In this document: positions 7,261 through 14,555 of the stretch, in pieces | How the letters are laid out: every line of letters begins with the position of its first letter | How positions within the stretch are numbered: position 1 is the first letter of the stretch | Source of the DNA: Dehalococcoidales bacterium | GTDB taxonomy: Bacteria > Chloroflexota > Dehalococcoidia > Dehalococcoidales > UBA3254 | DNA length: 15,667 nt | Assembly: GCA_028718465.1 (NCBI GenBank) | Contig: JAQULX010000019.1 | Span: forward strand, 1-15,667 | Reading direction: 5' to 3' | The notes under the pieces: model-generated | Databases searched by the model: none | The model's input: the letters and a program-made list of their open reading frames with translations, nothing else | Told to the model about the DNA's origin: nothing | Translations under genes and position numbers: made by a program

Positions 7261-7318
7261 TTGAATTTCCTCCTGTAAATCTGCCGTTATTTTATACCCG
7301 GGAACTGATAAGGGAAAC

Positions 7319-7340
7319 GGGGTACGGTAAACCGTGCCCC
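7319..7340 (-). repeat. Stem-loop between dctM and cupin genes
   Basis: On the minus strand GGGGCACGGT-TT-ACCGTACCCC forms a 10-position stem with one C/A mismatch, inside the 112-nt spacer. No U tract follows. It may be an mRNA-processing or partial-termination element lowering cupin expression, or an operator for an internal promoter; TATAAAAT lies further downstream on the same strand. The role is inference. Confidence 0.4.
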
Positions 7341-7372
7341 GGACAATATTTTCCCCGATCAAATACCGCTTC

Positions 7373-8677
7373 TCACCCCTTCATCATGTCAGGTAAGAAC
7401 ATCACAATATCCGGGATTAATAAAAGAAGAATGAGAAGAAACAAGATCGCAAAAAAGAATGGTACGATTCCCTTGAATATGGTGGATAGCGGCACATCCA
7501 TAGCAATACTCTTTATAATAAACACATTTACTCCGATTGGCGGAGTAATGCCGCCCATTTCCACAGCTACGACTATAATTATGCCAAACCAGATGAGATC
7601 AAAACCCAGAGCTGATGCCAGGGGCGCCAGCACCGGTACGGTCAACAGGACCATGGCAATGGAGTCCATAACGCAGCCGAGCACAACATAGATCAATATG
7701 ATGAATCCCATAAGGACAATGGGATTCATATCCAGTCCGGAAATAATAGCCGCGAGTTGGGCAGGCAGCCGGCTCATGGCCAGGAAACTAATCATGATAT
7801 TGGCGCCGATCATCACTACCATCACCATGGCGGTAACCGATCCTGCCTCGATCAAGGCAGATTTAATACCTACTATAGTAAGACGCCTCTTGACCAGTAC
7901 TACTGCAACAGCGCCGCAGGCCCCGATCCCGGCCCCTTCGGTAGGGCTGAAAAGGCCGAAATAGATGCCGCCCATCACCAGACCAAACAGTATGGCAACC
8001 GACCAGAGAGATTTGAGTGACGTTATTTGCTCTTTAATGGTCGCCTGCGGGCCGGCGGGTCCCATAGAGGGATTTATCCGGCAAACAATCAGGATGGTAG
8101 CCATAAAGAGCAGGGCTTCCAGTATCCCGGGGACGATGCCTGCAATAAACAGCTTGCCTATCGATTCCTCCACCAGGATTCCGTAAATAATCAATATTCC
8201 GCTGGGGGGGATCAGGATTCCTAAAGGTCCGCCGGCAGCAATGCTGCCGGTAGCCAGTCCGGGCGCATAATTATACCGCTTCATCTCCGGCAAGGCGATC
8301 TTTCCCAGGGTTGCGGTAGTCGCCAGGCTGGAGGCGCTTATGGCAGCAAAGCAGGCACAAGCCCCGATCGTTGCTACCGCCAGGCCTCCCCGAAAACGGC
8401 CTAACAGCTTGTTAGTGGCATAATACAGGTCCTGACCTACTCCGCCGTGGAAACAGATAGCTCCCATGATCACATACAGAGGCAGGGAGGCGATAGCATA
8501 ATTGGATATAGTACTGAAAGGCACCATGGAGAGAGCGGTAAAACCGGCCTTCCAGCCGGTAAAAACGGTTATTCCACCAACACCTACCAGAGCCATGCAG
8601 ACTGCCAGCGGCACTTTCAAAAATACCAGGACAAACAGGATGAGTATGCCGATACCACCAATTGCCATATCGCTCAT
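7373..8677 (-). CDS. dctM: TRAP transporter large permease subunit
   Basis: A 434-residue, very hydrophobic protein with about twelve membrane segments, matching DctM in length and features: an N-terminal GILILFVLVFLKVPLAVCMA segment, the ISASSLATTATLGKIALPEM region, GPLGILIPPSGILIIYGIL, and GGITPPIGVNVFIIKSI near the end. DctM carries substrate-coupled sodium transport. The ATG at 8675-8677 is 4 nt after the dctQ stop with only a weak AAGG ahead, so translation is probably coupled. Third in dctP-dctQ-dctM-cupin. Substrate specificity lies in DctP. Confidence 0.95.
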   Translation of the reverse strand: MSDMAIGGIGILILFVLVFLKVPLAVCMALVGVGGITVFTGWKAGFTALSMVPFSTISNYAIASLPLYVIMGAICFHGGVGQDLYYATNKLLGRFRGGLAVATIGACACFAAISASSLATTATLGKIALPEMKRYNYAPGLATGSIAAGGPLGILIPPSGILIIYGILVEESIGKLFIAGIVPGILEALLFMATILIVCRINPSMGPAGPQATIKEQITSLKSLWSVAILFGLVMGGIYFGLFSPTEGAGIGACGAVAVVLVKRRLTIVGIKSALIEAGSVTAMVMVVMIGANIMISFLAMSRLPAQLAAIISGLDMNPIVLMGFIILIYVVLGCVMDSIAMVLLTVPVLAPLASALGFDLIWFGIIIVVAVEMGGITPPIGVNVFIIKSIAMDVPLSTIFKGIVPFFFAILFLLILLLLIPDIVMFLPDMMKG

Positions 8678-8681
8678 TGTG

Positions 8682-9215
8682 TTAATCTACCTTCAGCTTT
8701 TTTTGGTGGATAACTTTGAGAAAATATAGAAAAAAGACTATTCCTCCAAGAAGAGAACCAAAAGCCAGCACATAATATACGGGAAATAGCGGAATTGCCA
8801 GCACACCGGAATTGGTGCCATGATCCTGGACTTTAATCGCCCCCTGGAGCACCGCCCAACTCATGGCCAGAAAAAAAACGAAACAGAAAAAATGGCTGAT
8901 GATCTCCAGTACCACCTGGGCCTGCATCGGGAGTTTATCCACTACCATGTCGATTCTGATATGTGATTTAAGGAACACGGAGTAGCCGATCACCAGGGCT
9001 ACACCCATGGCAAATATGTACTCAGTCAGCTCATAAGAACCGCTAATAGGCTTGTTAAAACCGGTACGGCCGATAACGTCCACCAGTGTCAAGAGCGCCA
9101 TAGCGGCCAGGATCACCAGGCCTACCCCGTAGAAGACCTGGGTGATCCGGCGAATCAAGGTTTCGATTACCGAAGGATGAGGTACTGCTATTGAAGCAGG
9201 TGTATTAACGTCCAT
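8682..9215 (-). CDS. dctQ: TRAP transporter small permease subunit
   Basis: A 177-residue protein with four predicted membrane segments and the family signature DVIGRTGFNKPISGSYELTE (about residues 46-65), followed by the SHIRIDMVVDKLP loop. DctQ is the small membrane partner of DctM in TRAP transporters. The ATG at 9213-9215 lies 3 nt after the dctP TAG with no own SD, which implies translational coupling. Its place between dctP and dctM is standard. Confidence 0.94.
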   Translation of the reverse strand: MDVNTPASIAVPHPSVIETLIRRITQVFYGVGLVILAAMALLTLVDVIGRTGFNKPISGSYELTEYIFAMGVALVIGYSVFLKSHIRIDMVVDKLPMQAQVVLEIISHFFCFVFFLAMSWAVLQGAIKVQDHGTNSGVLAIPLFPVYYVLAFGSLLGGIVFFLYFLKVIHQKKLKVD

Positions 9216-9218
9216 GGT

Positions 9219-10352
9219 CTATTGACCCGGTTGATATTCGCTGACAAACTTGAGGACCTCTTCCAGGATGGCTTTACCGGGCAGACCTTTGGCCTCTACC
9301 GCGGCAGCATGTTCATCCCATATCGGCTTGGCAGCAGCCTGCATCTTGGCCTTCTCTTCAGGTGCAAGTTCGATCAACTCTCCGCCCTTCTCCACCGCCC
9401 ATTCCTTTGTGGAAGTAATAGACTTGTCTCTGCCTTCAGCGTCAAACATGGCGAAGTCCAGGTTGATTACGCTCATCATCTTATCCTGAAGGTCTTTAGG
9501 CAAAGAATTGAATTTGTCAGCATTCATTATGGTGAAAAGCGGCCCGCACCAGTTCGAAGTCAATGTATAGTATTTGGTAACTTCATTGAGTTTGAAATTA
9601 TAAGCACCGCTGATAGGCATATTCCAGCCGTCGATAACGCCCTTTTCCACGTTGGTATAGATATCGCCGGGCGTCATCATGACGGGCACTGCGCCCATGG
9701 CCTTCAGATGCGCGGTACCGGTGGCTCCGGCTGATCTGAGTTTAAGGCCTTGAAAATCAGCCATGGCCCGAACCGGTTTATCTTTGGTGCCTACAACATC
9801 TGTTGCCGTTGAAGCCAGGTACAGCAGCTTGGTTTCCGGGCCCAGCTCTTTGACAGCCGCTTCCGGAAATTTTTCGACAATATGATTCATTGTGGCTGTA
9901 GCCATTTTAGCGTCAATAAAGCCCAGGGCCGGCATGTTGAAGATATCGAATACCAGGAAACGTCCGGGGATAGTTCCCGTAATGCCCCAGCCAATATCTG
10001 CCAGGCCGGAGGCAACCGCATCAGGAAGGTCTTTGGACTTGGCCAGCGTTTCAGACGGGTAGATGGTAATTTTTATCTGTCCATCAGTGGCTTCAGCGAC
10101 CCGCTTCGCCATTTCTTCAAAAGTCCTCTGGGCATCACTGACCGTAGTATCGTGATGAGATAATCTTAGCTCATATACATTCCCGGCTGGCCCTTGGGTA
10201 GTAGCCGCCGGAGCGGATGAGGTAGAGGTAGCCGAGGGAGGAGCAGATGAAGCAAGTGGGGTTTGTGTTTCATGGCTGCAGCCAGCCAGGCTCAACAAGA
10301 CGATCAGAACCAGGGTCAACCAGAACAATCTCCTTGATCCGTAATTTGTCAT
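9219..10352 (-). CDS. dctP: TRAP transporter substrate-binding lipoprotein
   Basis: A 377-residue lipoprotein. The basic-hydrophobic signal peptide ends in the lipobox SLAGC (C25), followed by a low-complexity Ser/Ala/Pro/Thr linker (about 30-57), so the binding domain is tethered to the outer face of the membrane, as expected in a monoderm-like or Chloroflexota cell. The DctP domain (about 59-370) shows R206 in LKLRSAG, the usual carboxylate-binding Arg, and GVIDGWNMP (238-246). Ligands of the family are C4-dicarboxylates, keto acids, aromatic acids and other organic acids; the ligand here cannot be read. The ATG has AAGGAGGG 6 nt upstream. It is the first gene of the operon. Confidence 0.95.
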   Translation of the reverse strand: MTNYGSRRLFWLTLVLIVLLSLAGCSHETQTPLASSAPPSATSTSSAPAATTQGPAGNVYELRLSHHDTTVSDAQRTFEEMAKRVAEATDGQIKITIYPSETLAKSKDLPDAVASGLADIGWGITGTIPGRFLVFDIFNMPALGFIDAKMATATMNHIVEKFPEAAVKELGPETKLLYLASTATDVVGTKDKPVRAMADFQGLKLRSAGATGTAHLKAMGAVPVMMTPGDIYTNVEKGVIDGWNMPISGAYNFKLNEVTKYYTLTSNWCGPLFTIMNADKFNSLPKDLQDKMMSVINLDFAMFDAEGRDKSITSTKEWAVEKGGELIELAPEEKAKMQAAAKPIWDEHAAAVEAKGLPGKAILEEVLKFVSEYQPGQ

Positions 10353-10782
10353 TAAATCCCTCCTTAATAATTGGAATAATCCACGGAAAAGCCTTTACAG
10401 GCTGGATTCTAGACTTATGTTAGACTTATCAGAGCAACGGACCGGACGATTATTTACCTGAAATTGAATACCTGTATTTTATCTCCGAAATACCTTTTCT
10501 GTTAAAAGCAGGCCGAGTTCTACCCTTTATTAAATTAGTCGCTATACGATATACGTACAAGCGATCTTTTAGGAGGCTTCTATGTGATAAAGGAAAGAAT
10601 AACACACTCTCTAGCTTAATGTCAATAGTATAGATGATTTCACGTTATGATAATAATGTTGCTATTTATAACTGGTCTGATTGCGACTCCTCGACAGTCA
10701 GCGGCAGGCTTTCAGTCGCCATCCGCGATAAGGATGATTTGAAGCTTTATTCGAAATTAATGTCTGGCTGCGGTTTCCTTTT
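10353..10782. promoter_or_regulatory. Intergenic region upstream of dctP
   Basis: This AT-rich stretch holds no convincing gene of normal size. It carries, in order: a nested inverted repeat AATCCA...TGGATT with inner AGCC/GGCT (10378-10408) in the dctP leader; a 9-bp direct repeat TAGACTTAT at 10410-10418 and 10421-10429, spaced 11 bp; TCGCT/AGCGA arms (10539-10543, 10560-10564); and a plus-strand SD leading to ATG-TGA at 10582. The direct repeat is the best candidate operator for the TRAP operon. Confidence 0.5.
10571..10619 (+). other. SD followed by start-stop and 11-codon ORF
   Basis: AGGAGG (10571-10576) is followed 5 nt later by ATG (10582-10584), directly followed by TGA and TAA. The overlapping GTG (10584) opens an 11-codon frame ending at 10619. 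This may be a leader peptide, a start-stop element or the remnant of a lost plus-strand gene. No homologous product follows. Confidence 0.25.
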
Positions 10783-10920
10783 TCAACTCTGCTGATTCTG
10801 ATTCCGGTGTATGCAACTCCCAGCTCCTTTTCTGAGCATGCAGTACATCTGTTCATTGCAGGATTCACAAAAACCGTTATAATCCGTGTCTTCGGTTGAC
10901 AACTCATAAAATTTTTCCAC
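10783..10920 (-). CDS. Candidate small Cys-rich (zinc- or iron-binding) protein
   Basis: Minus-strand frame of 45 codons from GTG (10918-10920) to TGA (10783-10785), or 39 codons from TTG at 10900-10902. The centre reads GFCESCNEQMYCMLRKG and then GSCIHRN, giving CxxC-x5-C-x8-C (C18, C21, C27, C36 from the GTG). This resembles small CxxC...C...C proteins common in anaerobic bacteria, probably metal-binding. There is no clear SD, and the GTG start falls inside the gdhA terminator palindrome, so it may need its own promoter or read-through from gdhA. Another minus frame here (10698-10907) is longer but looks less protein-like. The call rests on composition and Cys spacing only. Confidence 0.4.
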   Translation of the reverse strand: MEKFYELSTEDTDYNGFCESCNEQMYCMLRKGAGSCIHRNQNQQS

Positions 10921-10951
10921 CCGGATAATTTAAATTATCCGGGTGGAAAAA
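10912..10951. terminator. Perfect 40-bp palindrome, terminator of gdhA
   Basis: Each 20-bp arm (10912-10931 and 10932-10951) is an exact reverse complement of the other, beginning TTTTTCCACCCGGATAATTT. It lies 19 nt after the gdhA stop. In RNA it forms a GC-rich stem with an AT-rich tip and A/U flanks, a strong intrinsic terminator able to act in both directions. Confidence 0.88.
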
Positions 10952-10970
10952 CATGAATTACAGCGCCTAT

Positions 10971-12245
10971 TTAGACCCAGCCGCGGACCTTCATGGCATC
11001 AACAACTCGCTTGACTGATACCACATAAGCCGCCTGGCGCATATTGATTTTGAACTTGCGGCTGGTCTCCAGCACGGAATGGTATGCCGCGCTGATACGC
11101 TTGTCCAGCCTATCATACACTTCGGCCTCATCCCAATAGAACATGTATGCATTCTGCACCATCTCGAAATAAGAGACCGTCACACCACCGGCATTACACA
11201 GGAAGTCCGGGATTACATGGACGCCGTTTTTGTACAGGATATCATCGGCTTCTGGAGTGGTAGGGCCGTTGGCCAGCTCAGCTAATATTTTAGCTTTAAT
11301 CATGTGGGCATTATTCCCGGTAATCACATTCTCAATGGCGGCCGGGATCAGGATATCTACATCCAGAGCTAGAAGCTCTTCATTGGAGACTTTCTCGACA
11401 TCCGGCAATGAGCAAACAGAGCCGGACTCTTCCTTGCATTCAATAGCCCTTTTCGGGTCTATTCCGGACTCGCAGTAGATTCCGCCTTTGCTGTCACAAG
11501 CAGCCACCACGCGGCAGCCGAACATGTCCTGGCATAATCGGGCGGAGAAATAGCCGGCATTGCCATAGCCCTGTATAGCGACTGTGGCTTTTCTGAGATC
11601 AATACCGAGAGATATGGCTGCTTCCCTGATAGTGAACATGCCGCCTCGAGCCGTGGCGTCGCCCCGGCCGGGAGAACCTCCCACAATCAAAGGTTTGCCG
11701 GTGATCACGCCGAACTGAGGTTTTCCGGAAATTACCGAATACTCATCCATCATCCAGGCCATGATTTGCGGAGTAGTATAAACATCCGGAGCCGGGACAT
11801 CTTTTTCCGGGCCGATAAGCGGATAAATGGCTCTTACGTAAGCGCGGCTTAAACGTTCCAGTTCGCCCGCAGACATCTCTTTCGGATTACAGATTATACC
11901 GCCTTTAGCCCCTCCCAGGGGCACGTCCACCAGAGAGCATTTCCAGGTCATCCAGGCTGCCAGTGCACGAACTGTATCAATCGTCTCATCCGGATGAAAA
12001 CGGATTCCACCCTTTCCCGGCCCCCGGGCATCATTATACAGGACCCGAAAGCCCTGGAATACTCTGACTTTCCCGTCATCCATGCGGACCGGCAATGATA
12101 CATGCAGCTCTCTCAAGGGGTTCTTCAGGACGGCTGTTACCTGCGGGTCCAGATTGAGGATTTCCGCACATTTGTCAATTTGCCTTTTAACAATCTCAAA
12201 AGGGTTATTTCCCGAGATTTTTAGGGGATCACTGGTCTGTACCAT
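10971..12245 (-). CDS. gdhA: Glutamate dehydrogenase (Glu/Leu/Phe/Val dehydrogenase family)
   Basis: A 424-residue cytoplasmic enzyme of the hexameric GDH family, typical length for the NAD- or NADP-linked bacterial/archaeal type. Substrate-site lysines are visible in GPGKGGIRFHP (K78), MTWKCSL (K102) and the catalytic PLGGAKGGI (K114). PAPDVYT (about 150-156) carries the catalytic Asp. The coenzyme domain has AIQGYGNAG (about 223-231). It interconverts glutamate with 2-oxoglutarate and ammonia; coenzyme preference is not clear. The ATG at 12243-12245 has AAGGAG 8 nt upstream. It lies 134 nt downstream of hisF on the same strand with palindromes between, so it may have its own promoter. The nearby NrpR-like regulator, which senses 2-oxoglutarate in archaea, is a candidate controller. 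Confidence 0.93.
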   Translation of the reverse strand: MVQTSDPLKISGNNPFEIVKRQIDKCAEILNLDPQVTAVLKNPLRELHVSLPVRMDDGKVRVFQGFRVLYNDARGPGKGGIRFHPDETIDTVRALAAWMTWKCSLVDVPLGGAKGGIICNPKEMSAGELERLSRAYVRAIYPLIGPEKDVPAPDVYTTPQIMAWMMDEYSVISGKPQFGVITGKPLIVGGSPGRGDATARGGMFTIREAAISLGIDLRKATVAIQGYGNAGYFSARLCQDMFGCRVVAACDSKGGIYCESGIDPKRAIECKEESGSVCSLPDVEKVSNEELLALDVDILIPAAIENVITGNNAHMIKAKILAELANGPTTPEADDILYKNGVHVIPDFLCNAGGVTVSYFEMVQNAYMFYWDEAEVYDRLDKRISAAYHSVLETSRKFKINMRQAAYVVSVKRVVDAMKVRGWV

Positions 12246-12340
12246 TTAAACTACTCCTTTTTGTATTTAACAGTTCATTGCCTGGATTCTGTCAGCTTCT
12301 TGCAGAGCCTGTCGTAAATCTATCGGCGCCTGCCTCGCGC

Positions 12341-12362
12341 TCATTTCGAAATGACCGATCGG
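12341..12362. promoter_or_regulatory. Palindromes in the hisF-gdhA spacer
   Basis: The perfect 14-bp palindrome TCATTTCGAAATGA (12341-12354) is directly followed by CCGATCGG (12355-12362). They lie about 100 nt upstream of the gdhA ATG and 18 nt after the hisF stop. There is no T tract, so a terminator is less likely than a regulator site. No GGAA-N6-TTCC (the methanogen NrpR box) was found here by eye. The rest of 12246-12379 shows only the gdhA SD. Confidence 0.4.
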
Positions 12363-12379
12363 GCTTTTTCCTGTCGGTT

Positions 12380-13159
12380 TTAGGATTGGCGAATATTAAC
12401 CGGAACTCCTTTTGATTTCAAATATTGTTTAACTTCAGGTATAGTTATTTCTTTAAAATGGAAGATGGACGCCGCCAGCACTGCCGAGGCTTTACCTGCA
12501 GTCACAGCCTGGTACATATGTTCCAGCTTACCGGCACCTCCGGATGCTATTACAGGTATCGATACCGATTCTGCGACTGCCCGGGTCATCTCCAGATCAT
12601 ATCCGGCTTTAGTGCCATCAGTATCTTTGCTGGTCAATAAAATTTCGCCGGCCCCCAATTCTTCTATTCTCCTGGCCCACCCGACCAGTTCGAGACCAGT
12701 AGCTTCATTGCCGCTTTTAACCACCACCTGCAATCGGGGCGCCTGGCTGCCGGATGGATTTTTTCTGGCATCGATAGCCACTACCAGCCGGCCCTGACCA
12801 AACTCTCTGGAAGCCTGGCTGATAAGGTCTGGGTTCTTTACTGCGGCAGTATTAACAGAGACTTTGTTTACTCCCAGTTCCAGCAGTGCCCTCATATCAT
12901 CCAGGCTATTTATGCCTCCGCCTACAGTAAAAGGGATGGTTATTACATCGCAGACCCTTTTGACCCATTCCAATCGGGTCTTGCGATCTTCAACTGTAGC
13001 CATAATATCCAGAAAAACCAACTCGTCAGCGCCCTGTTGGCAGTAGGCCAGAGTAGCTTCCACGGGATCGCGGGCATCCTTAAGATTTTCAAACTTAACG
13101 CCCTTGACTACCCTGCTATCCTTAATATCAAGGCACGGAATAACTCTTATCTCTTTCAC
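12380..13159 (-). CDS. hisF: Imidazole glycerol phosphate synthase cyclase subunit
   Basis: A 259-residue (beta/alpha)8 protein matching HisF end to end. Catalytic D11 (IPCLDI) and D130 (VAIDA) are present, with the phosphate-binding segments FTVGGGI (77-83), VSVNTAAV (100-107) and ASGGAG. TSKDTDGTKAGYDLE is the conserved strand-6 to 7 region. It uses ammonia from glutaminase HisH to convert PRFAR to IGP and AICAR in histidine synthesis. hisH and the other his genes are not in the window. The start is GTG (13157-13159) with AGGAG 8 nt upstream; it overlaps the nrpR stop (GTGA), so the two are translationally coupled. Confidence 0.95.
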   Translation of the reverse strand: MKEIRVIPCLDIKDSRVVKGVKFENLKDARDPVEATLAYCQQGADELVFLDIMATVEDRKTRLEWVKRVCDVITIPFTVGGGINSLDDMRALLELGVNKVSVNTAAVKNPDLISQASREFGQGRLVVAIDARKNPSGSQAPRLQVVVKSGNEATGLELVGWARRIEELGAGEILLTSKDTDGTKAGYDLEMTRAVAESVSIPVIASGGAGKLEHMYQAVTAGKASAVLAASIFHFKEITIPEVKQYLKSKGVPVNIRQS

Positions 13160-14157
13160 CTGAGCAACTCCTGAAATTCTTTAAGATCTTGGTATTCTAT
13201 TACGGTGGCCATGCTTTTGTTTAGGGATTCTATTCCCGCCTCATGTGCCGCGGCCATGGGGTTTAGCCCTCCCAGTAAAATCATTCCAACTTTATTCGGT
13301 TCTACCGAAATTTCACAAACCGGTTCACTGGGGTATCCCTGCATAATCACTCCACCCAGCCCGCTTTTTCTCAACCCTTGCAGAACACGTTCGGCAACCG
13401 GCAAGCAAACAGAAGGAATTTCTCTAAAGTTAGCCAGGATTTCTCCATTGCCGGTACGAGCCGTATTACTTACTGTTGTCATTCCGGCTTTGATAAAAAT
13501 CTCCGAAGGATCGAGTGAGCAGCCGTTGTAGTAGATGATTTCGATAAAACGTTTGGCTTTACGCTTGTCCAATTGCAGCAGCCCTGCGAAACGAGAGTCC
13601 ATGGGGATCCCCGCCTTGAGCAATGCCCCATTGATGACAATACTGCACACCGTGGCGAACCCGATATGGTCGGAAGGCACCATTACATCTCCTATTCTTT
13701 CCCCTCCGGTAGCCGTGGCTACCAGGGAGCTGGCGCATAACCCACTTTCGAAAACCGGTATCATCAGTTGCAGCGCCCGGGCATAATTGTCCCGGCTGAA
13801 AAAGGAGATATTAACGGGAATGAGACCGCGTTTACTTTCAAAATCAAAGCTGGAACGATATGTTAAAACCTCGATTCTGGTAATGGCAAATCCGACCTTG
13901 TCTTTTACCAGCGCGCTTCTCATCTCGGCCTGCCCTTTTTCGGTGATTACCCGGCCGTCCCGGCTCCTGACAAGTTCGGTTAAACCCCTCTCATCGGTGA
14001 TTTTTAAATGGTAACGTACAGCCCTCTCACTGAGATTAATCCCTTGCTCTTCCAGGTGGCGTGCAATTATGCGAGAACCAGCCGGCTCTTGCAGGCTGTA
14101 CAGCACCTTTAGAATGGCGAGCACTTTCCTCTCTACGTCTTGAAACTCAAAACTCAT
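13156..14157 (-). CDS. nrpR: NrpR-type transcriptional regulator (HTH plus DUF128)
   Basis: A 333-residue protein. The N-terminal winged helix (about residues 8-80) has the recognition region SERAVRYHLKITDERGLT (43-60) followed by a wing. The rest (about 88-330) is one DUF128/NrpR regulatory domain, with SLVATATGGERIGDVMVPSD and a C-terminal GMILLGGLNPMAAAHEAGI. In Methanococcus, NrpR represses nif and glnA and is released by 2-oxoglutarate. Archaeal forms often carry two DUF128 domains; this one has a single domain. Overlap with hisF and closeness to gdhA fit a nitrogen-status role, which is inference for this organism. The ATG has no strong SD. A good promoter and tandem repeats lie about 90-140 nt upstream, where it may regulate itself. 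Confidence 0.85.
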   Translation of the reverse strand: MSFEFQDVERKVLAILKVLYSLQEPAGSRIIARHLEEQGINLSERAVRYHLKITDERGLTELVRSRDGRVITEKGQAEMRSALVKDKVGFAITRIEVLTYRSSFDFESKRGLIPVNISFFSRDNYARALQLMIPVFESGLCASSLVATATGGERIGDVMVPSDHIGFATVCSIVINGALLKAGIPMDSRFAGLLQLDKRKAKRFIEIIYYNGCSLDPSEIFIKAGMTTVSNTARTGNGEILANFREIPSVCLPVAERVLQGLRKSGLGGVIMQGYPSEPVCEISVEPNKVGMILLGGLNPMAAAHEAGIESLNKSMATVIEYQDLKEFQELLR

Positions 14158-14240
14158 TGCGCCCGGCTTATAGGCAACCTTCTGCCGTTAGCATTATTTT
14201 AATGCGGCAAATTGCTGCGATTTTGAAACATATTCAAAAT

Positions 14241-14269
14241 ATATTAACTTGAATTAATAGCAAAGTCAA
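14241..14269 (-). promoter_or_regulatory. Sigma-70-type promoter of the nrpR-hisF operon
   Basis: On the minus strand TTGACT (14264-14269), a 17-bp spacer and TAATAT (14241-14246) make a good housekeeping promoter. It leaves a leader of about 75 nt before the nrpR ATG. Confidence 0.75.
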
Positions 14270-14271
14270 GA

Positions 14272-14295
14272 GATATATTCGATATATTCGATATT
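14272..14295. repeat. Tandem 9-bp repeats upstream of the nrpR promoter
   Basis: GATATATTC occurs twice head to tail (14272-14280, 14281-14289), followed by a partial third copy GATATT (14290-14295). The array abuts the -35 of the nrpR promoter, the position expected for an activator or repressor site, though 9-bp spacing is slightly short of a helical turn. Confidence 0.55.
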
Positions 14296-14380
14296 AAATC
14301 AAGCTAATGTCGTTAATTAGTCAGCAGGGCACATGCGGAAGTCTCTTACCGATTGGCTGGTTCATGAAGCGGCTTAAAAC

Positions 14381-14412
14381 CGGTCTAAATTACCGTATTC
14401 AGCTATTATAAT
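14381..14412 (+). promoter_or_regulatory. Plus-strand -10 with adjacent inverted repeat
   Basis: A consensus TATAAT (14407-14412) lies 33 nt before the GGAGGAGG SD of the short ORF at 14460. Just upstream is CGGT-7nt-ACCG (14381-14395), covering the -35 position, where no good -35 hexamer is seen. This looks like an activator- or repressor-controlled promoter. The remaining bases of 14296-14380 show nothing recognisable. Confidence 0.45.
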
Positions 14413-14459
14413 TATATCTTGCCCCCGTGTTCATTAAGAATCTTCGGAGGAGGACCGTT

Positions 14460-14555
14460 ATGCAGTTCTCGCAGAGTCTCATGACAGATGATCCGATATT
14501 TTCAGTTTTAAGGCAGTACTTTCCTCAAATTTCTTCCATGATATACTCTACATGA
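14460..14555 (+). pseudogene. 31-codon ORF behind a strong SD, probably a truncated gene start
   Basis: ATG (14460-14462) follows GGAGGAGG with the ideal 6-nt gap, and a TATAAT promoter element lies upstream, yet the frame closes after 31 codons. It begins MQFSQSLMTDDPIFSVLRQY. Its last third overlaps, antisense, the end of a decayed molybdopterin oxidoreductase fragment. The simplest reading is that the 5' end of a former gene was joined to foreign sequence by a deletion near 14500-14525. A genuine small protein is the alternative. The family is not recognised. Confidence 0.4.

Noticed and set aside
7260..7362. N-terminal extension of the cupin gene from a TTG at 7362
   Set aside because: No SD at the TTG, whereas an ideal AGGAGG precedes the ATG at 7258-7260. 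The extra residues cover a stem-loop and a TATAAAAT element.
10698..10907. 69-residue minus-strand ORF in the intergenic region downstream of gdhA
   Set aside because: Basic, irregular composition, no SD and no recognisable motif. It overlaps another minus frame with better Cys spacing and protein-like composition, so it was treated as a shadow.
14272..14295. Tandem repeats considered as a CRISPR-like or iteron array
   Set aside because: Units are only 9 bp with no spacers and only two full copies, beside a promoter; no replication or cas genes are present.
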